Shown here one piece after another: positions 1 through 5,755 of a DNA stretch of 6,388 bases. The stretch is from Lachnospiraceae bacterium (GTDB lineage: Bacteria; Bacillota; Clostridia; Lachnospirales; Lachnospiraceae). A program made the translations under genes and the position numbers. Within the stretch, counting starts at the first letter, position 1; every line of letters starts with the position of its first letter. The stretch covers positions 1 to 6,388 of the forward strand of contig JAJQID010000142.1 in the NCBI GenBank assembly GCA_021199405.1. Direction: 5' to 3'. Under the pieces are notes generated by a model. The model was not told where the DNA came from. It saw nothing but the letters and a program-made list of their open reading frames with translations, and searched no databases.

Positions 1-1
1 G

Positions 2-796
2 GATTATGTAAATACCGGAGGCCTGAGCGTGGTCATGACGCCGGGCCGCTACAACGCCGCCTACTTTGAGCACTCCTATCTTGCGGAACAGATGCGGGTG
101 CCGTTAGTGACCTACAGCGATCTGGAGGTGGAGAACGATTACCTGTATTTCAAGGGCTATGCCGGAAAGAAGGAACGGGTAGGCGCAGTCTACCGCTGCA
201 TTTCCGACGAATACATGGATCCCATGAATTTCAACCCGGAGTCAGTGATCGGTGTTCCCCATATTTTTGACGTATACCGAAAAGGCCATGTGGCGCTCTT
301 AAACGCGCCCGGCAACGGCATCGCCGACGACAAGGGCATCTATTATTTCGTACCGAAAATGATTAAATATTATCTCGGCGAGGAGCCCATTCTGCACAAC
401 GCACCCACTTATCTCCCCTTCTACGAGGAGGATATGAAATATGTGCTGGATAAATTCGACACTCTGGTCTTAAAGGACGTGGCGGAGGCCGGCGGCTACG
501 GTGTGGTCTTCGGCAGCAAGATGACGAAAGAACAGAAGGAGAAATTCATCGCCATGCTGAAGGCTGAACCGAGACGCTTTATCGCTCAGGAGGTCATCGA
601 TTTCTGCGATATTCCCATTCAGGACAGGGGACAGATCGTGGAGCGCAAGGCGGACTTAAGGGCATTTGTGCTGACCGCGGAGGAGCCCGTAGTATGGAAG
701 AGCGGACTGACCAGATTTTCCAGAAATCCGGATTCCTTTATTGTAAATTCTTCACAGGGAGGAGGCTTTAAAGACACATGGGTACTAAGTCAGTAA
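2..796 (+). CDS. Circularly permuted ATP-grasp ligase, C-terminal part (5' end outside window)
   Basis: The reading frame is open from base 2 and its true start lies upstream; about 264 codons are visible, while family members usually have roughly 450-500 residues. Numbering from the GTG at base 29, family motifs run in the expected order: TPGRYNAAYFEHSYLAEQM at 4-22; an NAPGNGIADDKGIYYFVP block at 92-109 followed by YLGEEPIL (115-122); an ATP-grasp lysine and glycine-rich loop LVLKDVAEAGGYG (146-158); the FIAQEVIDF strand (184-192); RKADLRAFV (206-214); and a terminal NSSQGGGFKDTWVL (240-253), a hallmark ending of this family. ATP-grasp enzymes form amide bonds through acyl-phosphate intermediates; the substrate of this family is not established. 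It overlaps the alpha-E gene by 19 nt, matching the conserved ATP-grasp/alpha-E/transglutaminase cassette. Family assignment is very secure and the substrate is unknown. The GTG at 29 is internal, not a start. Confidence 0.93.
   Translation, partial: DYVNTGGLSVVMTPGRYNAAYFEHSYLAEQMRVPLVTYSDLEVENDYLYFKGYAGKKERVGAVYRCISDEYMDPMNFNPESVIGVPHIFDVYRKGHVALLNAPGNGIADDKGIYYFVPKMIKYYLGEEPILHNAPTYLPFYEEDMKYVLDKFDTLVLKDVAEAGGYGVVFGSKMTKEQKEKFIAMLKAEPRRFIAQEVIDFCDIPIQDRGQIVERKADLRAFVLTAEEPVVWKSGLTRFSRNPDSFIVNSSQGGGFKDTWVLSQ
756..765 (+). promoter_or_regulatory. Ribosome binding site for the alpha-E gene
   Basis: AGGGAGGAGG lies inside the 3' end of the ATP-grasp gene, 12 nt before the ATG at 778. The spacing is on the long side, but this is the only strong Shine-Dalgarno sequence nearby, and the ATG leads directly into the conserved alpha-E N-terminus. 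It supports translational coupling across the 19-nt overlap. Confidence 0.7.
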
Positions 797-1449
797 TCAA
801 CACGGACCGTCTGTACTGGCTCGGGCGCTACTCCGAGCGGGTCTACACAACTTTAAAACTTTTCGGAAAGAGCTTTGACGAACTCATAGAGCAGATGACG
901 GAGGCAGATTATTCCAGATTCTGTTCTACCCTTGATATTCCCAATATTTATACCGATAAGGACGATTTCATCGCACGCTATGCCTTCGACCTGACAGATC
1001 CCAATTCCATCATCTCCAATCTGACAAGAGCCTACGACAACGCCATTGAACTGAGGGAGGAGATCGGCAGTGAGACGCTCTCCTACATCCAGATGGCCCT
1101 GTACAGCATGCAGAAGGCAAAGGAAGATCAGGCGCCGGCCATCGAGTTTCAGGACGTGATCGATGATATCCTGGCTTTCTGGGGCATTGTGGACGACCAG
1201 ATCGATGATGAGAATACCCGCAATATCATCAAGGTAGGAAAACGGGTGGAACGGCTGGATTTATACGCCCGCCTGCGCATGGGGCGCGTGGACATCACCC
1301 GGGAAGTACAGCGCCTGGCAGGGCGGATTGACCGCTGCTCCCTGCGCTACAGAACGCAGAGTATCATCGAGCTTCTGGATGCGGTCCAGGCTCCGGAGCT
1401 GAATTATCCGGCGATTTTAAAATCCGTGGAGAGCATTCTGGAGGTTTAA
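778..1449 (+). CDS. Alpha-E domain protein, short form
   Basis: This 223-residue, largely alpha-helical protein carries the alpha-E signature: YWLGRYSERV at 13-22, the central DPNSIISNLTRAYDNAIELR block at 74-93 with EEIGSE after it, and a second GKRVERLDLYARL segment at 154-166. Alpha-E proteins have no proven enzymatic activity. They occur next to circularly permuted ATP-grasp and transglutaminase-fold proteins and are predicted to work with them in a peptide or amide pathway. No signal peptide or membrane segment is seen, so it should be cytoplasmic. It is clearly shorter than the roughly 300 residues common in the family; the loss seems to lie between the conserved blocks and at the C-terminus, since the first, central and second motifs are all present. 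It starts within the ATP-grasp gene and ends 3 nt before the transglutaminase-like gene, in the same frame as it. Confidence 0.9.
   Translation: MGTKSVINTDRLYWLGRYSERVYTTLKLFGKSFDELIEQMTEADYSRFCSTLDIPNIYTDKDDFIARYAFDLTDPNSIISNLTRAYDNAIELREEIGSETLSYIQMALYSMQKAKEDQAPAIEFQDVIDDILAFWGIVDDQIDDENTRNIIKVGKRVERLDLYARLRMGRVDITREVQRLAGRIDRCSLRYRTQSIIELLDAVQAPELNYPAILKSVESILEV
1440..1444 (+). promoter_or_regulatory. Ribosome binding site fixing the GTG start of the transglutaminase-like gene
   Basis: GGAGG spans the last sense codons of the alpha-E gene, 8 nt before the GTG at 1453. This good spacing supports GTG as the start: the upstream frame is closed by the alpha-E stop codon at 1447-1449, and no ATG precedes the conserved N-terminal domain. 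Confidence 0.75.
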
Positions 1450-1452
1450 CCG

Positions 1453-2247
1453 GTGGAGACTCTGTCTTTTCACTATCATCTGAGTATCTGTTTTGATGCG
1501 CCCATTCACGATCATCATTTTACTCTGCGTTGTTTTCCCATTTCGGATGAACGGCAGCGCATCGACAGACTGCAGATTACCATCTACCCAAACGAATTTT
1601 TTTCGGACAGCTTTGACAGCTTCGGCAATCGCTGTATTGTCGGCCGGGCCGGGCAGCCTCACACCCACTTTAGTGCGGATGTAACAGGAGACGCCGTCAC
1701 CGGCCTTTCTGAGCGGGTATCGGAGGGAAACCCCTGGCGGGAGCATCTGTTCCGCCAACAGACCCGTCTGACCTGGCCCGACGAAGCGCTGCTTTCCTTC
1801 GCCGATTCCCTGCCCACCTACCCCAGCGCCCTGGATACAGCCAGAGCCGTCATGGAGGCACTGGGAAAAGAAATCACCTACACCTCCGGTGTTACAAATG
1901 TGGACACCACTGCTGCCGAAGCCTTTTCCCTCAGAAAGGGCGTCTGCCAGGATTATTCCCACATTATGCTGTCCATTCTTCGTGAGAAAAAGATCATGGC
2001 CCGATATGTGGTGGGAATGCTTATGGGCGAGGGCTTAAGCCACGCCTGGGTAGAAGTCAAGGAGGGAGAATTCTGGCATGGCTTCGACCCTACCAACCAG
2101 ATTCTGGTCGCTGATCAGCACATCAAGATTTCCCACGGCCGGGACTACTGCGATTGTCGGATCAATCAGGGGCATTTCTACGGCCTCGGAAAACAGACCC
2201 AGGAAATATCCGTCCTGGTGCAGAGAAAGGAAGTACAAAGAGCATGA
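1453..2247 (+). CDS. Transglutaminase-like cysteine protease-fold protein
   Basis: This 264-residue protein starts with GTG. Residues 1-90 resemble the bacterial transglutaminase N-terminal domain, including an IYPNEFF stretch (44-50) and FDSFGNR (54-60). The catalytic core has the full papain-like triad: Cys165 in KGVCQDYSH (162-170), His197 in LSHAWVEV (195-202) and Asp212 in GFDPTNQ (210-216), followed by the family's HGRDYCDC segment (228-235). Proteins of this bacterial group are thought to act as peptidases or amidases rather than protein cross-linkers; that is family knowledge, not proven here. No signal peptide is seen, suggesting a cytoplasmic role. The ligase and alpha-E genes lie directly upstream and the stop codon overlaps the next start as ATGA. 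The likely role is hydrolysis or transfer on an amide or peptide made by the ATP-grasp enzyme. The family call is secure; substrate and direction of reaction are unknown. Confidence 0.93.
   Translation: METLSFHYHLSICFDAPIHDHHFTLRCFPISDERQRIDRLQITIYPNEFFSDSFDSFGNRCIVGRAGQPHTHFSADVTGDAVTGLSERVSEGNPWREHLFRQQTRLTWPDEALLSFADSLPTYPSALDTARAVMEALGKEITYTSGVTNVDTTAAEAFSLRKGVCQDYSHIMLSILREKKIMARYVVGMLMGEGLSHAWVEVKEGEFWHGFDPTNQILVADQHIKISHGRDYCDCRINQGHFYGLGKQTQEISVLVQRKEVQRA
2226..2233 (+). promoter_or_regulatory. Ribosome binding site fixing the start at 2244
   Basis: AAAGGAAG ends 10 nt before the ATG at 2244. It favours this ATG over the in-frame ATG 90 nt upstream at 2154, which lies deep in the transglutaminase-like gene and would add 30 residues with no family similarity. 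Confidence 0.6.
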
Positions 2248-3176
2248 TACAGGACATCGTGTCCATCCGCCTGCCAGTGGATGAGACATATCATATACAG
2301 AAAAACTCCATCTCCCACGGAACCGGGAAGCGAATCTGTGTGGTCACCGGCATTCACGGAGATGAGTTGGAGGGACAGTATGTCTGCTTTCTTCTGGCGC
2401 AAAAGCTGCTCTCCCAGATAGAGAGCCTTCATGGCACCGTGGATATCTACCCGGCAGCCAATCCTCTGGGAATCGATTCCATCAACCGGGGACTGCCCGG
2501 CTTTGACCTGGACATGAACCGCACCTTTCCCGGCAGCGACACCGGCGACATGGTGGAGTTTACAGCCATGAAGCTGGTGGAGGATTTAATGGGCGCTGAT
2601 CTGGTTTTTGATATCCACGCCAGCAATATATATCTGACGGAAATTCCCCAGATTCGCATCAATGAAAAAAATGCGGACGAGCTGGTGCCTCTGGCACGGC
2701 TTTCCAACGTGGACCTGATCTGGGTTCACGGGAATTCCACCGTGCTGGAATCCACCCTCGCCTATTCCCTGAACAGCCGGGGAACTCCCTGTCTGGTGGC
2801 GGAGATGGGGGTAGGCATGCGACTGACAGAAAAATACGGCCGACAGTTCTGCGACGGCATTTTCAGCCTGATGAAGCATCTGGATATGTGGGACGGTGAT
2901 ACTCTCCCTGTCCGGGAACCCCTGATCTGCGATAATCCAGATGAAGTGGTTTTTCTGAACGCACCCACCTCCGGCATGTTCATGAAAACAAAGGAGCATG
3001 GCTCCTGGGTCAGCAAGGGTGAAACCGTGGGCTACATTTTTGATCCCCTTCGGGGCGAAATCCGGGAATATATCAACGCGGATAAAAGCGGTCTGCTCTT
3101 TACCATCCGGGAATATCCCCTGGTGGCTGAGGGCTCTCTGATGGGCCGGATTTTGGCGAGGGAGGCAAACCGATGA
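2244..3176 (+). CDS. Succinylglutamate desuccinylase/aspartoacylase family zinc hydrolase (active-site intact)
   Basis: This 310-residue protein of the AstE/AspA (M14-like) family would cleave an amide or peptide bond using one zinc ion. The HxxE ligand pair is His38 and Glu41 in TGIHGDELEG (35-44), the third ligand is His125 in FDIHAS (122-127), the substrate-binding Asn-Arg pair is N92-R93 in DLDMNRTFPG (88-97), and the probable general base is Glu187 in VAEMGVG (185-191). Residues from about 235 to the end form a beta-rich C-terminal domain with a lipoyl/biotinyl-like look (APTSGMFM at 240-247, then a VSKGETVGYI stretch at 256-265). No signal peptide is present. The start overlaps the previous stop codon as ATGA, and the end overlaps its paralogue in the same way. 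The natural substrate is not deducible; neither an arginine succinyltransferase pathway nor N-acetylaspartate genes lie nearby, so AstE or AspA activity proper is unlikely. It probably trims an amide made or released by the upstream enzymes. Confidence 0.92.
   Translation: MIQDIVSIRLPVDETYHIQKNSISHGTGKRICVVTGIHGDELEGQYVCFLLAQKLLSQIESLHGTVDIYPAANPLGIDSINRGLPGFDLDMNRTFPGSDTGDMVEFTAMKLVEDLMGADLVFDIHASNIYLTEIPQIRINEKNADELVPLARLSNVDLIWVHGNSTVLESTLAYSLNSRGTPCLVAEMGVGMRLTEKYGRQFCDGIFSLMKHLDMWDGDTLPVREPLICDNPDEVVFLNAPTSGMFMKTKEHGSWVSKGETVGYIFDPLRGEIREYINADKSGLLFTIREYPLVAEGSLMGRILAREANR
3158..3165 (+). promoter_or_regulatory. Ribosome binding site for the second AstE/AspA-like gene
   Basis: GAGGGAGG, 7 nt before the ATG at 3173, is close to ideal. 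It lies within the last codons of the upstream paralogue, so the two paralogues are likely translated together at similar levels. Confidence 0.75.
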
Positions 3177-4114
3177 AAGAAAGCGTTATTTACAGTACCT
3201 CATCCCTGTACCGGGACGACTTCCGGGTGAAGGCCTACACCTTTGGCCGGGGAGAGAAAGCGCTCTGCATTGTAGGCGCCATGCGCGGAAACGAGTATCA
3301 GCAGATTTATATCTGCTCCCAGCTAATGCGTTATTTCAGGCAGTGGGAACAGGATGGGCGCTTCATCGCCGGCAAACAGGTCATGCTCATTCCCTCCGTC
3401 AACCCCAGTTCCATGAACATCGGCAAGCGCTTCTGGGCCATCGACAATACAGACATTAACCGAATGTTTCCCGGCTACAGCCTGGGGGAGACTACTCAGC
3501 GCATCGCGGCGGGGGTTTTTGAGGTCATCAACAAGTATCAGAGCGGAATTCAGCTGACCTCCTTTTATATGCCCGGGGACTTCTCACCCCATGTGCGTAT
3601 GATGCGCACCGGCTATGAAAATGTGGAAAAAGCCAGGGATTTCGGTTTTCCCTACATTGTGATCCGCAATCCCCGGCCTTATGATACCACAACTCTGAAC
3701 TATAACCTGCAGATCTGGGAGACGGACGCCTATAGCCTGTATTCCAACACCACCAGCCGTATTGACCCCCAAAGTGCTTCAAAGGTCATCGAAGGAATTG
3801 AGCGCTTTATGATTCTGGGCGGGATGCTGACAGGCGAAGCTTCCGCTGACTGCAGCCAGTCCCGCGTTTTCGAATACGGCGATTTGATTTCCCTGAGAAG
3901 CACCCAGGCTGGTCTGTATCACCGGCTGGCGGAAGCAGATACTCACGTAAAAAAAGATACCCCCGTTGCCGAGATCTACGATCCCGGCAGTGGGGATATC
4001 CTGGAAACTCTGTATGCTCCTTCGGACGGCGTCATCTTCTTCCAACACAATGACCCGCTCGTGTACGCTTACACCGCCGCGGTGAAGCTTCTGGCCGATC
4101 TGCCGCAGGCATAA
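3173..4114 (+). CDS. AstE/AspA-family paralogue with degenerate zinc site (probable pseudoenzyme)
   Basis: This 313-residue protein shares length, layout and several motifs with the preceding gene: VGAMRGNEYQQ (34-44), a DINRMFPG block (94-101) matching its neighbour's substrate-binding segment, a WE pair at 182-183 matching the catalytic glutamate, and a beta-rich C-terminal domain from about 235. The key difference is the metal site. The first zinc histidine is Arg38, and a gapless alignment of QLTSFYMPGDFSP (127-139) to DIHASNIYLTEIP of the neighbour puts Thr129 in place of the second histidine and Gln127 in place of the aspartate. Glu41 and Glu183 remain. Such a protein should not bind zinc in the normal way; it may be a regulatory or structural partner of the upstream enzyme, or may bind substrate without cleaving it. 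His140 could in principle supply a ligand by a shift, so loss of activity is inference. It is the last gene of the + strand operon. Confidence 0.85.
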   Translation: MKESVIYSTSSLYRDDFRVKAYTFGRGEKALCIVGAMRGNEYQQIYICSQLMRYFRQWEQDGRFIAGKQVMLIPSVNPSSMNIGKRFWAIDNTDINRMFPGYSLGETTQRIAAGVFEVINKYQSGIQLTSFYMPGDFSPHVRMMRTGYENVEKARDFGFPYIVIRNPRPYDTTTLNYNLQIWETDAYSLYSNTTSRIDPQSASKVIEGIERFMILGGMLTGEASADCSQSRVFEYGDLISLRSTQAGLYHRLAEADTHVKKDTPVAEIYDPGSGDILETLYAPSDGVIFFQHNDPLVYAYTAAVKLLADLPQA

Positions 4115-4124
4115 TCCCTGCCCA

Positions 4125-4388
4125 TCATTTATCGATTTGATGCTCCAGCAGGTCCACCAGAGCTGCCAGGGCTTCCTCTTCGTCCACGCCCTCGCAGATC
4201 AGTTCAATCTCATCATTTCCCTTGACACAGGCGCCAAGAACACTGAGAACACTCTTGGCGTTGGCAGTATAGTTTTTAAACTGGAATGTGATTTTGGACT
4301 GATACTGCATGGCCAGCCGACACAAGTCCCCTGCGGGACGCAGGTGCAGCCCGATCAGGCTGTTGACCACCACTTTTTGAGATACCAC
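4125..4388 (-). CDS. HPr-family phosphocarrier protein
   Basis: This 87-residue protein matches HPr along its whole length. His15 in GLHLRPAG (13-20) is the site phosphorylated by enzyme I from phosphoenolpyruvate, with Arg17 and Pro18 conserved next to it. Ser46 in NAKSVLSVLG (43-52) is the site used by HPr kinase/phosphorylase in Gram-positive bacteria, which links HPr-Ser-P to CcpA-type catabolite control. Residue 16 is Leu where many HPr proteins have Ala. It follows cdaR by 47 nt on the same strand and is the last gene of the operon, and no enzyme I or EII gene is in the window. It may be the main HPr or one of several copies; the intact His15 argues against a Crh-like protein. The start is a GTG with a strong ribosome binding site, preferred because the ATG 2 nt upstream is in another frame. 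The symbol ptsH is withheld because the cell may have another HPr. Confidence 0.9.
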   Translation of the reverse strand: MVSQKVVVNSLIGLHLRPAGDLCRLAMQYQSKITFQFKNYTANAKSVLSVLGACVKGNDEIELICEGVDEEEALAALVDLLEHQIDK

Positions 4389-4393
4389 ATTGA

Positions 4394-4401
4394 CCCTCCT
4401 T
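4394..4401 (-). promoter_or_regulatory. Ribosome binding site for the HPr gene, deciding a GTG start
   Basis: AAGGAGGG on the - strand ends 5 nt before the GTG at 4388-4386. An ATG at 4390-4388 overlaps this GTG out of frame; it sits only 3 nt from the Shine-Dalgarno sequence and leads to a stop after 11 codons, so GTG is the better HPr start. Confidence 0.75.
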
Positions 4402-4435
4402 CTTTCTTTTTCATTTTCACTGATCGTTTTGCTTC

Positions 4436-5755
4436 TTATTCTTCCACGATTTCCTCTTTCACAAGAACTGCAATATCACTTCCCGAGACAATTTCCACAC
4501 TCTCCGACGAAATGGTGTATTCCGCAGGAATATTGTAGGTTCTGCCGTCCACAAGCGAGGTCAGATTCTCATCCTCCATCCAGGCTTCCACGTCGATGAC
4601 CGCCGTGATATCAGCAGCCCTCACTTCCTCCACATCCGCCTGCAGACCGGATACTACCACTGTGGCTTCCGCCTCATCCGCGATCCGGACAAGATACCCC
4701 TCCGGCACATTGGAAATCGTAATCCTGCCAGTATCCAGAGTCATCTCGTACTCATAAATCTCTTCCACCGGCTGTGTCACCGTAATTACACTGCTGCTCT
4801 GGCCTGAATCAGCACGGGTCACACCGCTGGGCAGATAATCATCAATATCAATCTCGAATACCACGTCCTCCGTGGCGTCGGACACAATATATTCCTCCCC
4901 GGAAATCACGATCTCCGTGACATTATCCACCACGCCGCTCTTTCCTGCCAGCGTGATCTCCGTTGCACTTGCGCTCATCTCACCGCTCAACAGATAGCCT
5001 GCTGCGGGCGTGACCTCCACCTCAAACACAAGAGGAACTGTATTGGTCTTGAGCACCTCCACCGTAACGCGCACCCGACTGGAACCGAGAGTCAGCCGAT
5101 CCTGGGAAACCTCATTGCCTTCCGAATCATACAGCACAATATCCGCATAAGTCACCACATTCTCTGTGGCGTCCTCCAGCACCACGGAAGCCTTTGCCGC
5201 GGCAATGCTGCTGACGATACTCTCCGGCCCGCTGACAGACAACTGATTCTGTTCAATAGTGCTGCCTGATATGATATAACCATCCGCTGCCTCTCCCGTC
5301 ACCTCGGCGGTCAGGCGAATGTACCTGTCCAGCTTATCCTCCACCTCCAGCTCCAGAACGGAGGAGCTTGCAGAGAACGTCACATTTCCTTCATACTTGG
5401 TACAGGTAAAAGTCAGATCCACTGTCCCGTCCAGACGCATTTTGGAGAAATCCGCCGTCACCTCAATGTCGCTGTCGGTGATATCGTCTATGATTGTCCG
5501 GGATGCAGACACCGTGACCGTGCGCACCACATCGGAATTATTTAACACCGCGTATACCTGCCCGTTTTCCTCCAGGACTTCCGTATTTAAAAAGGTCACC
5601 TGTACATTGGCGAAACGGGTGCTGGTCACCGGATTCTCAATATTGTAGGCTACCGCCCACAAAATGACGGCACAGACAATCGAAAACAGCTTGAGATACC
5701 AGTTATGCAGAATTTTATCCCTCAATTTTTTCAGTTGATCCCTGCTGTTTTTCAT
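4436..5755 (-). CDS. cdaR: CdaR, YbbR-repeat membrane regulator of diadenylate cyclase
   Basis: This 439-residue protein has a short basic N-terminus (residues 1-15 with many Lys and Arg), one membrane helix at about 20-37 and a long acidic, beta-rich part that should lie outside the membrane. That part shows about four YbbR-type repeats, roughly 48-140, 143-235, 238-328 and 334-434. Repeated signatures are a hydrophobic strand then a V(S)G turn and an acidic strand, for example LSVSGPESIVSSI (172-184), ITLAGKSGVVDNV (267-279) and VVVSGLQADVEEV (366-378). In Firmicutes CdaR binds CdaA and tunes c-di-AMP synthesis. It is encoded directly after cdaA, overlapping it by 41 nt. The ATG at 5755 is chosen because it is the only ATG before the membrane helix and has GGGAGG upstream. 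Identity as CdaR rests on the fold and on the cdaA neighbour, and is secure. Confidence 0.93.
   Translation of the reverse strand: MKNSRDQLKKLRDKILHNWYLKLFSIVCAVILWAVAYNIENPVTSTRFANVQVTFLNTEVLEENGQVYAVLNNSDVVRTVTVSASRTIIDDITDSDIEVTADFSKMRLDGTVDLTFTCTKYEGNVTFSASSSVLELEVEDKLDRYIRLTAEVTGEAADGYIISGSTIEQNQLSVSGPESIVSSIAAAKASVVLEDATENVVTYADIVLYDSEGNEVSQDRLTLGSSRVRVTVEVLKTNTVPLVFEVEVTPAAGYLLSGEMSASATEITLAGKSGVVDNVTEIVISGEEYIVSDATEDVVFEIDIDDYLPSGVTRADSGQSSSVITVTQPVEEIYEYEMTLDTGRITISNVPEGYLVRIADEAEATVVVSGLQADVEEVRAADITAVIDVEAWMEDENLTSLVDGRTYNIPAEYTISSESVEIVSGSDIAVLVKEEIVEE

Noticed and set aside
1417..1962. 181-codon open frame on the - strand opposite the transglutaminase-like gene
   Set aside because: It lies fully antisense to a gene with a clear catalytic triad and domain match; its product is glycine-rich low-similarity sequence with no recognisable motif. 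It is a by-product of codon use on the other strand.
2154..2243. Longer start for the first AstE/AspA-like gene at 2154
   Set aside because: The extra 30 residues overlap the end of the transglutaminase-like gene and resemble no family member, while the ATG at 2244 has an AAAGGAAG site and the typical ATGA junction.
2586..2999. 137-codon open frame on the - strand inside the first AstE/AspA-like gene
   Set aside because: It is antisense to a well-supported gene, and has no motif and no neighbouring gene on that strand.
4105..4121. GCAGG-loop-CCTGC inverted repeat as a terminator between the convergent operons
   Set aside because: The stem is only 5 bp with a 7-nt loop and neither strand has a T-run after it; it is too weak to call.
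4389..4435. Purine-rich stretch between cdaR and HPr (- strand) as a terminator or promoter
   Set aside because: No stem is visible, and no convincing -35/-10 pair could be placed; it is best read as a spacer with the HPr ribosome binding site.
4137..4538. 133-codon open frame on the + strand opposite HPr and the end of cdaR
   Set aside because: Both genes opposite it are secure, and the frame crosses their junction without any family match.
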